Positions 1 through 4,216 of a stretch of 5,899 nt of DNA are shown one piece after another. A model generated the notes under the pieces. It saw only the letters and a list, made by a program, of their open reading frames with translations. It had not been told where the DNA came from and did no database searches. This stretch comes from an uncultured Chloroflexota bacterium (GTDB lineage: Bacteria; Chloroflexota; Anaerolineae; Aggregatilineales; Phototrophicaceae), in assembly GCA_937870805.1 (NCBI GenBank), contig CALMZT010000395.1:1-5899 (forward strand), written 5' to 3'. A program made the position numbers and the translations under genes. Numbering within the stretch: the first letter of the stretch is position 1; every line of letters starts with the position of its first letter.

Positions 1-76
1 AGCCCTGTACGCTTGTCCCGACAAAGATGTTGTGAACCCGTGTCACCTTCAAACTAAATTTGATGCGATTGCCCTG
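1..76. mobile_element. Dispersed repeat, copy A (right part; left part outside window)
   Basis: Bases 2-76 align without gaps to 2095-2169 with 67 of 75 identical, at a constant offset of 2093. The right end, read inward on the minus strand, is CAGGGCAATCGCATCAAATT. This matches the left terminal repeat of copy B (2006-2025) at 17 of 20 positions and starts with the same CAGGGC, which places the element boundary at base 76. No coding potential is seen. It is probably a non-autonomous, MITE-like element. The mobile origin is inferred from copy B, which has flanking direct repeats. Bases 77-176 hold no gene; they form the leader of the flavoprotein gene. Confidence 0.7.
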
Positions 77-176
77 TTCTTGTTGGGGAGTGGCGAACCA
101 AAAAGGTTAGAGTAAAATTGAAGCCTCGCTTAATGTCCAGATTATCAAAAGTTGTGAAGGGCTTCGTGACAATCAA

Positions 177-1103
177 ATGATGACCACATCATTCGACACG
201 GTGATTATTGGTGGCGGTCCGGCAGGGTTATCGGCTGCGATTTATCTGGCGCGCTTTCGCCGATCAGTCTTAATCCTGGATCAGGGAAGCGGGCGCTGGG
301 ATACGGCGGAAGTCAATGAGAATTATTTTGGCTTCCCGGAAGGAATTCATACACGCCAATTGCGCGAGTTGGGTTTGCAGCAGGCGCAGAAATTTGGGGC
401 GCTGTGCCAAGAGGAGTCGGTGAGCATGATACGTCGTGAACACCTTCAGGACGAAACACAGTTTCGCGTGCAGACTGCGGCACAAACCTATTCCGCCCGC
501 ACCATCATCATTGCAACAGGCGTTCGCGATCATTACTTTGGTCTGCCTGAACATCAGGACTTTTTAGGTGCGTCGCTTTTCTGGTGCATTACCTGTGATG
601 GTCCAAAGACAACGGATAAAAAAGTGGTCATGATTGGCAATAACGACGAAGTGGCATGTACGGCACTACAGTTATTGCGTTACACCAAAGAACTCACTTT
701 AGTGACGAACTCAACGGAACTCAATATTTCTGCTAAATGGCAAGAGCGATTGAACAAATTTAACGTACCTGTTGTGGTCAAAACCGTGATCGGACTTGAG
801 GGTGCAAACCATCACGTTCGCGCCGTTGTGCTCGAAGAGGGTCAGGAAATTCCCGCAGAAGTCGTGTTTAACGGACAAGGCGCACAGCCGAACTCAGAGT
901 TGGCAATGAGCTTGGGTGTGGCTGTCGATGAGAAACAATACATTTTGACCAGTGACGAACAGCGCACGAATATTCCCTTTGTGTATGCGGCGGGCGATGT
1001 CACGCGGCTGTTTTCGCATCAGATTGTGACTGCCGCGCACGAAGGTTCGATGGCGGCACAAGCAGCGAACTATGATATGTATTTGCCAGAACAAAGACTT
1101 TAG
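177..1103 (+). CDS. Thioredoxin-reductase-like FAD-dependent disulfide oxidoreductase
   Basis: A 308-residue protein, the usual length for low-molecular-weight thioredoxin reductases. The FAD-binding motif GGGPAGLSAAIYLAR is at residues 12-26. The redox-active pair Cys137-x-x-Cys140 sits in WCITCDG. The C-terminal FAD motif AAGDV is at 271-275. In the family, electrons pass from a nicotinamide cofactor through FAD and the CxxC to thioredoxin or a similar partner in the cytoplasm. The second nucleotide-binding site is unusual: the expected GGGNTA-like stretch reads GNNDEV at 154-159, and the HRR motif that holds the NADPH 2'-phosphate is absent (the region reads LVTNSTEL). The partner or electron donor may therefore differ from classical TrxB. 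ATG 177 or ATG 180 could be the start; no well-spaced Shine-Dalgarno is seen (GAAGGG at 156-161 is far upstream). It ends 4 bases into the convergent phosphorylase gene. Base composition is visibly less GC-rich than the 4217-5224 gene. Confidence 0.9.
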   Translation: MMTTSFDTVIIGGGPAGLSAAIYLARFRRSVLILDQGSGRWDTAEVNENYFGFPEGIHTRQLRELGLQQAQKFGALCQEESVSMIRREHLQDETQFRVQTAAQTYSARTIIIATGVRDHYFGLPEHQDFLGASLFWCITCDGPKTTDKKVVMIGNNDEVACTALQLLRYTKELTLVTNSTELNISAKWQERLNKFNVPVVVKTVIGLEGANHHVRAVVLEEGQEIPAEVVFNGQGAQPNSELAMSLGVAVDEKQYILTSDEQRTNIPFVYAAGDVTRLFSHQIVTAAHEGSMAAQAANYDMYLPEQRL

Positions 1104-1813
1104 ACTACATCCAGCATTACCCGAATTCCTTTTTCCGCCACACCCACGCCAAAATCCCGCCGCGTATCGAAATGCCAGCGTCCCGTCGCCATGTTGGTGA
1201 TGATGCACAGCGAAGCGTAGGGAATCCCTAACTCCGCCGCCAGCCAGATTTCCGGCGCAAGCGTCATCCCGACGACAGCCGCGCCGCCCCAGCCGTACAT
1301 GCTGATTTCTGCCACCGTTTCCAAACGTGGACCTTCAGTGCAAACATACGTGCCGTGTGTCGCGCATGGCAAATTCAAGCGCTCACAGGCGTCGATGAGC
1401 TTCTTGCGCCAATCGTCAGCAAAAGGGCTTCCGGCAGGCGTAAGAAGCGCCCTTTCGGCAAACGTCGCCGACAGGCGCGCGCGCGTCATGTCCAGCACAT
1501 CATCCGGCACAACACATTGACCAACGGACAATCCCGCCGCAACCGCCCCCACGCCATTCCACGACAAAATCGCTTCAGCGCCCAACTCCTTCGCCGCCCA
1601 CACATTCGCCCGATGATTGACGAACGCCGCCGAACGCTGCAAACCGCCTTCGCCATGCCGCGAATTAAACCACACGCTGCGTCCATCAACCGTCAGCCGC
1701 ACAAACGGCGGCGACTCGCCAAACGGTGTCTGCACAAGGCGTGGTTCGCCCACTGTCGCAAAGTTTTCCACTTTCAGATGATACGCCGCTGTCCCACCAA
1801 AAATCACAATCAT
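1100..1813 (-). CDS. Nucleoside phosphorylase, PNP/MTAP family
   Basis: A 237-residue protein of the PNP/MTA phosphorylase (PNP_UDP_1) superfamily, which splits purine nucleosides or 5'-methylthio-nucleosides with phosphate in purine or methionine salvage in the cytoplasm. Visible motifs are the N-terminal MIVIFGGT (1-8), RHG at 52-54, the NHRANVWAAKELG stretch (66-78), GTYVCTEGPRLET (154-166), GMT (182-184) with the following PE (187-188), and ITN (205-207). Asn207 occupies the base-recognition position: human PNP has ITN there (6-oxopurines), whereas MTA phosphorylase has Asp (adenine). This suggests an inosine/guanosine or methylthioinosine substrate rather than MTA. The His of the usual RHGxxH motif is not evident (RHGEGG). 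The C-terminus is short compared with the roughly 280 residues of human PNP or MTAP. The start is supported by AGGAAAA (minus strand, 1825-1819), five bases before the ATG. A MITE-like element lies just upstream. Exact substrate is uncertain. Confidence 0.88.
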   Translation of the reverse strand: MIVIFGGTAAYHLKVENFATVGEPRLVQTPFGESPPFVRLTVDGRSVWFNSRHGEGGLQRSAAFVNHRANVWAAKELGAEAILSWNGVGAVAAGLSVGQCVVPDDVLDMTRARLSATFAERALLTPAGSPFADDWRKKLIDACERLNLPCATHGTYVCTEGPRLETVAEISMYGWGGAAVVGMTLAPEIWLAAELGIPYASLCIITNMATGRWHFDTRRDFGVGVAEKGIRVMLDVV

Positions 1814-1818
1814 GACTA

Positions 1819-1825
1819 TTTTCCT
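1819..1825 (-). promoter_or_regulatory. Ribosome binding site of the phosphorylase gene
   Basis: The minus strand reads AGGAAAA, with its AGGA core ending eight bases before the ATG at 1813. It supports that start. No convincing -10/-35 pair is seen between it and the MITE-like element at 1843, so the promoter may lie within or beyond that element. Confidence 0.6.
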
Positions 1826-1842
1826 AATAATCAGTTTTAAAG

Positions 1843-1928
1843 TTAGGACTTACGCAGTTGAAGGGTGATTTGTGCTTGAACAAGGGGTTTAAACCCCTTG
1901 TTATTGAACCCAACTGCGTAACTTCTAA
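1843..1928. mobile_element. 86-bp MITE-like palindromic element
   Basis: The ends 1843-1860 (TTAGGACTTACGCAGTTG) and 1911-1928 (its inverse) form 18-bp terminal inverted repeats matching at 16 of 18 positions. The innermost 11 bp are perfect (1850-1860 with 1911-1921). The centre holds a perfect 24-bp palindrome at 1879-1902. There is no coding capacity. The architecture fits a non-autonomous element mobilised by a transposase elsewhere, but a clean target-site duplication is not visible: only AAAG at 1839-1842 and 1928-1931, the latter overlapping the repeat end. Transcribed, it would fold into a long hairpin upstream of the phosphorylase gene. Confidence 0.65.
1879..1902. repeat. Perfect 24-bp palindrome inside the MITE-like element
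   Basis: The two 12-base arms, AACAAGGGGTTT and its reverse complement, abut with no spacer. It can form a cruciform in DNA or a hairpin in RNA. It forms the centre of the 1843-1928 element, so I treat it as part of that element rather than as an operator or terminator. Confidence 0.85.
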
Positions 1929-1995
1929 AAGTATCAAATGAAACCCAAAATCGCTCAGTGTACCACCCACGTACAAATTCAATGATCCGCTTGTC

Positions 1996-2005
1996 TCCCT
2001 CAGAG
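1996..2005. repeat. Left 10-bp direct repeat (probable target-site duplication)
   Basis: TCCCTCAGAG here is repeated exactly at 2170-2179. The two copies directly abut the two ends of the 164-bp repeat element, as expected for duplication of the target on insertion. Confidence 0.7.
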
Positions 2006-2169
2006 CAGGGCGATTGCATCAAAATCACGATTTGGGTCAAGGAAGGTCAGAAACGTCATTGTAGGGGCGAACCTGTGTGTTCGCCCGATGGTCTGCCCTG
2101 TACGTTTGTCCCTACAAATATCTTGTGAACCCTTGTAACCTTCAAACTAAATTTGATGCGATGGCCCTT
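2006..2169. mobile_element. Dispersed repeat, copy B: 164-bp MITE-like element, complete
   Basis: The left end CAGGGCGATTGCATCAAAAT (2006-2025) and the right end read inward from 2169 match at 16 of 20 positions, giving terminal inverted repeats. The element is bounded by a 10-bp direct repeat, TCCCTCAGAG. Inside are nested inverted repeats: an outer pair TTGTAGGG / CCCTACAA (2059-2066 with 2110-2117) around a hairpin GGGCGAAC / GTTCGCCC (2065-2072 with 2079-2086, six-base loop). Its right 75 bp are 89% identical to copy A at the left edge of the window. No protein is encoded. Two diverged copies about 2 kb apart suggest a multi-copy genomic family. Confidence 0.75.
2065..2086. repeat. Hairpin inside copy B
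   Basis: Perfect 8-bp arms GGGCGAAC and GTTCGCCC around the loop CTGTGT. No T-run follows, so it is not an obvious intrinsic terminator; it is a structural part of the repeat element. Confidence 0.8.
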
Positions 2170-2179
2170 TCCCTCAGAG
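2170..2179. repeat. Right 10-bp direct repeat (probable target-site duplication)
   Basis: Exact second copy of TCCCTCAGAG (first at 1996-2005), immediately after the right end of copy B. CCCTCAGAGGG at 2171-2181 is also a small inverted repeat, which may simply be a feature of the target. Confidence 0.7.
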
Positions 2180-2226
2180 GGATACCCTGGTACGTCGTGA
2201 ACTCAGCTTGCTGCCACCTCATGTTC

Positions 2227-2239
2227 CACTCAGCGAACG
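2227..2239. repeat. Upstream box 1, first copy
   Basis: CACTCAGCGAACG. A 12-of-13 match (CACTGAGCGAACG) lies at 3284-3296 just before the small membrane gene. The function is unknown; it may be a shared regulatory site or a relic of a duplicated leader. Confidence 0.4.
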
Positions 2240-2277
2240 TAAAAAGTACCTTCTGAGATGTGATGTGTCAAACTCGT

Positions 2278-2292
2278 ATGATTGCAATCACT
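2278..2292. promoter_or_regulatory. Candidate operator: 12-bp palindrome in a repeated 15-bp box
   Basis: TGATTGCAATCA at 2279-2290 is a perfect palindrome lying next to the candidate -35 at 2292-2297, a usual place for a regulator site. The surrounding ATGATTGCAATCACT recurs with one mismatch at 3273-3287, upstream of the next gene in the cluster. The regulator is unknown and the role is inferred. Confidence 0.4.
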
Positions 2293-2320
2293 TGCCGCAA
2301 AGCCAATCAAACAGCATAAT
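2292..2320 (+). promoter_or_regulatory. Candidate sigma-70-type promoter for the envelope cluster
   Basis: TTGCCG (2292-2297, four of six to TTGACA) and CATAAT (2315-2320, five of six to TATAAT) are separated by 17 bases. Transcription would start near 2327, giving a leader of about 29 bases before the GTG start at 2356. It lies in the only stretch between copy B and the gene. This is a sequence match only. Confidence 0.4.
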
Positions 2321-2343
2321 TAGGGGCGTTGCCTATTTCTTTT

Positions 2344-2349
2344 AAAGGA
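2344..2349 (+). promoter_or_regulatory. Ribosome binding site of the isomerase gene
   Basis: AAAGGA lies six bases before GTG 2356. It supports that non-ATG start, which also gives a proper lipoprotein signal peptide. Confidence 0.65.
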
Positions 2350-2355
2350 TGACCT

Positions 2356-3267
2356 GTGCCTCGTTTTTTGATATTGCTCCTTATTCTGGCGCTGGCAGCC
2401 GCGTGCAGTGCCGCGCCCAGCCCGGTTGTTTCCCCCACCCAACCAGGCTCGACCACAGTTCCTGATGTTATCCCTACCGCCGTTCCCACAGCCAATCTGC
2501 CGCTGAATGAGGCAGGAGTTGCGCTGGTCGCGCGCGTCAACGGGGCAGATATTACTCTGCCGCAGTTTGAGCGTGCCGTCGCCCGCGCGCAGTACGACAG
2601 TGTTGTCTCTGACTCATCTCTGCTACAGGTTACTGTACTTGACACGATGATCGAGCAGGTACTGATTGACCAGGCAGCGACACAAATGAACATCGTCGTC
2701 AGCGATGGCGAACTTGACACTGAACTGCAAGCGAATATTCAACTGGCTGGTGGGCAGCAGGCGTGGCAAAACTGGCTGAGCGCGAACCAATACACCGAAG
2801 CCGAGTTCCGTGACATACTGCGTTCAACCTTAATCACATCGCGCGTCCGCGATGCTGTGACGCTGGCGAACAATGAGGCCGCCTTAGAACAAGTACGTGC
2901 GCGTCACATTCTGGTACGCACGGAAGCCGAAGCCCTGGACATTCTTGCGCGTTTGCAGGCAGGTGAAGACTTTGCCACACTCGCCACCGTTTCGCTCGAT
3001 GTAACCACGCGCGACAACGGGGGCGATCTCGGTTGGTTTACACGCGATGAGTTGATGGAACAGTCGCTGGCGGATGTTGCCTTCTCGCTGCAACCGGGGC
3101 AAATTGCTGGACCTATCCCCACGCGCTTGGGGTATCATATTATCCAGACACTAGAGGTAGGTGAGCGCCCGGCAGAAATCGAAGACCAGGCATCACTCGC
3201 GCAGGCACGTTTTGAGACATGGCTGGACTCGCAGCGCGCGAGCGCCACTATTGAACGCTATATTTAA
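2356..3267 (+). CDS. Lipoprotein parvulin-type (PpiC) peptidyl-prolyl isomerase
   Basis: A 303-residue predicted lipoprotein starting at GTG. Residues 1-16 are a hydrophobic signal sequence ending in a lipobox, LAAAC, with the lipidated Cys at 17. A Pro/Ser/Thr-rich spacer follows (about 18-48). A SurA_N-like helical chaperone region (about 55-170) begins with VNGADITLPQFERAV. The PpiC rotamase domain (about 180-270) shows RARHILV (181-187), GEDFATLA (203-210), NGGDLGWF (221-228), PGQIAGPI (247-254) and GYHIIQ (259-264). This is the architecture of PrsA/SurA-like foldases, which isomerise X-Pro bonds and help secreted proteins fold outside the cytoplasmic membrane. It is the first gene of a same-strand cluster whose later products have Pro-rich, secreted parts, so these are plausible clients (inference). 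The next gene starts 42 bases downstream. Confidence 0.9.
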   Translation: MPRFLILLLILALAAACSAAPSPVVSPTQPGSTTVPDVIPTAVPTANLPLNEAGVALVARVNGADITLPQFERAVARAQYDSVVSDSSLLQVTVLDTMIEQVLIDQAATQMNIVVSDGELDTELQANIQLAGGQQAWQNWLSANQYTEAEFRDILRSTLITSRVRDAVTLANNEAALEQVRARHILVRTEAEALDILARLQAGEDFATLATVSLDVTTRDNGGDLGWFTRDELMEQSLADVAFSLQPGQIAGPIPTRLGYHIIQTLEVGERPAEIEDQASLAQARFETWLDSQRASATIERYI

Positions 3268-3272
3268 TCATG

Positions 3273-3296
3273 ATGATTGCAAACACTGAGCGAACG
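3273..3296. repeat. Repeated boxes upstream of the small membrane gene
   Basis: Bases 3273-3287 match 2278-2292 at 14 of 15 positions. The overlapping 3284-3296 match 2227-2239 at 12 of 13. Both boxes thus occur before the first and the second gene of the cluster, but are fused here and 38 bases apart there. The inner palindrome is broken in this copy. Shared regulation or a duplicated leader are possible explanations. Confidence 0.4.
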
Positions 3297-3299
3297 CTT

Positions 3300-3305
3300 A
3301 GGAGG
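3300..3305 (+). promoter_or_regulatory. Strong ribosome binding site of the small membrane protein
   Basis: A perfect AGGAGG four bases before the ATG at 3310. This consensus site is the main evidence, with paralogy, that the 34-codon frame is translated. Confidence 0.8.
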
Positions 3306-3309
3306 AAAA

Positions 3310-3414
3310 ATGGGCAGTGGACGTGCGCGTATCTATAACGTGATTTCGATCATCTTTCTACTGCTGTCGATTATCGTAGTCGTTTGGGTCGTCATGCGCC
3401 TTATCGGCGGCTAA
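3310..3414 (+). CDS. 34-residue single-pass membrane microprotein
   Basis: ATG 3310 to TAA 3412-3414 encodes 34 residues beginning MGSGRARIYNVIS and ending MRLIGG. Residues about 11-32 form one hydrophobic membrane segment, so the product is almost nothing but a transmembrane helix, with an Arg-containing N-terminus probably inside. It aligns without gaps to the first 34 residues of the next gene product (3432-4214): 16 identical, including MGSG (1-4), Tyr9-Asn10, Ile12, Phe16, Leu18-Leu19, Val27-Val28, Leu31 and Gly33, and most other positions conservative. It has its own consensus AGGAGG site and lies 42 bases after the isomerase and 17 before the next start. No known family is recognised. 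It could pair with the membrane anchor of its neighbour. An alternative is a truncated duplicate, but the frame is intact and well initiated. Confidence 0.8.
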   Translation: MGSGRARIYNVISIIFLLLSIIVVVWVVMRLIGG

Positions 3415-3418
3415 AACA

Positions 3419-3424
3419 AGGGAG
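3419..3424 (+). promoter_or_regulatory. Ribosome binding site deciding the start of the stalk protein
   Basis: AGGGAG lies seven bases before ATG 3432. It favours 3432 over the in-frame ATG at 3384, which sits inside the microprotein gene and lacks a comparable site. Confidence 0.65.
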
Positions 3425-3431
3425 CACTCTT

Positions 3432-4214
3432 ATGGGCAGCGGAAACAACCAGCTCTACAACATCATCACCCTCGTCTTCGTGCTGCTAACGATAGGCATG
3501 GTGCTCTACGTGGTCGTCACCCTGTTGGGACCCGCACCCGCAGACCCCAACGCCATGACCGCTGCCGACCTACCCCAGGTGCTGTCGTTCCCAACGTTCA
3601 CGCCAACATCAGTTGTCCCGACGCTGCCGCCCACGTTCACCTTAACGCCGACGGATACCCCGACCACCACGCCGACCTTCACGGGCACGCCGATACCCAT
3701 CCCCTCGGCAACCATCACCGACACGCCGGCGGCGACATTGACACCCAGCATCACGCCGACGCCCTCCGTCAGCCCGACGTTCACGCCAGAGCCATCATCT
3801 ACTGGACCAACCGCAACACTGCCAGCTACGCAGTCGCCGTATCCGTTCACGCTGATCAACAACGCCGTTCAATTCATGCCAAACTTCGCTGCGCCATCTG
3901 CCGGGTGTTTGTGGCAGGGCATCGGCGGGCGTGTGCGCGGCTTGGATGGCAACGAAGTCGCGCCGGGAACGTTCAACGTGCTGGTCATCGACGCGACCAA
4001 CACCTTCAACCAACAGGTGCCGGTTGGCTCAAATACGCAGTACGGTACGCTCTCCGGTTGGGAAGTGCGCGTTGGCGATCAGATCAGCCCCAGCACGTAC
4101 TTCGTGACGCTGTATACCCAGTCCAACGTTCAGGTTTCCGAGCGCATTCAGGTGACGTTCCCCTCAAACTGCAATGAGAACCTTGCGTTCCTGGACTTTG
4201 CGCGGGTGCGTTAG
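3432..4214 (+). CDS. Membrane-anchored protein with Thr/Pro-rich stalk and C-terminal outer domain
   Basis: A 260-residue protein. Residues about 10-33 form a single N-terminal membrane segment, probably an uncleaved signal anchor with the rest outside. Residues about 53-135 are a low-complexity Thr/Pro/Ser stalk (TPTDTPTTTPTFTGTP and similar). Residues about 137-260 form a compact, probably beta-rich domain starting at YPF (137-139), with MPN (149-151), G-Cys159-x-Trp161, Cys247 and the end NLAFLDFARVR. The two cysteines could form a disulfide outside the cell. This domain is homologous to the C-terminus of the next gene product, and the anchor is homologous to the preceding microprotein. 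The start at 3432 is chosen from the ribosome site and because MGSG then aligns with the microprotein start. I do not recognise a named family or function. It probably presents a domain on the cell surface. Confidence 0.85.
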   Translation: MGSGNNQLYNIITLVFVLLTIGMVLYVVVTLLGPAPADPNAMTAADLPQVLSFPTFTPTSVVPTLPPTFTLTPTDTPTTTPTFTGTPIPIPSATITDTPAATLTPSITPTPSVSPTFTPEPSSTGPTATLPATQSPYPFTLINNAVQFMPNFAAPSAGCLWQGIGGRVRGLDGNEVAPGTFNVLVIDATNTFNQQVPVGSNTQYGTLSGWEVRVGDQISPSTYFVTLYTQSNVQVSERIQVTFPSNCNENLAFLDFARVR

Positions 4215-4216
4215 CC

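Noticed and set aside
1355..1840. 161-residue Arg-rich plus-strand frame
   Set aside because: Antisense shadow of the phosphorylase gene, whose family motifs are clear on the minus strand.
1843..2040. 65-residue minus-strand frame
   Set aside because: It runs through both the MITE-like element and part of copy B, has no recognisable motif and no clear ribosome site.
2171..2181. CCCTCAGAGGG as a terminator stem
   Set aside because: The stem is only five base pairs with no following T-run, and it coincides with the target duplication.
2307..2720. 137-residue minus-strand frame over the isomerase start
   Set aside because: Low-complexity Ser/Thr shadow of the Pro/Thr-rich spacer and helical region of the lipoprotein.
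3384..3431. Upstream ATG for the stalk protein (16 extra residues)
   Set aside because: It lies inside the microprotein gene and would place polar, basic residues before the anchor; ATG 3432 has AGGGAG at good spacing and aligns with the microprotein start.
3506..3862. Minus-strand frame coding for a Val/Gly-rich repetitive protein
   Set aside because: It is the antisense of the Thr/Pro-rich stalk; the repeats come from ACG/CCG codons on the plus strand. No ribosome site is seen.
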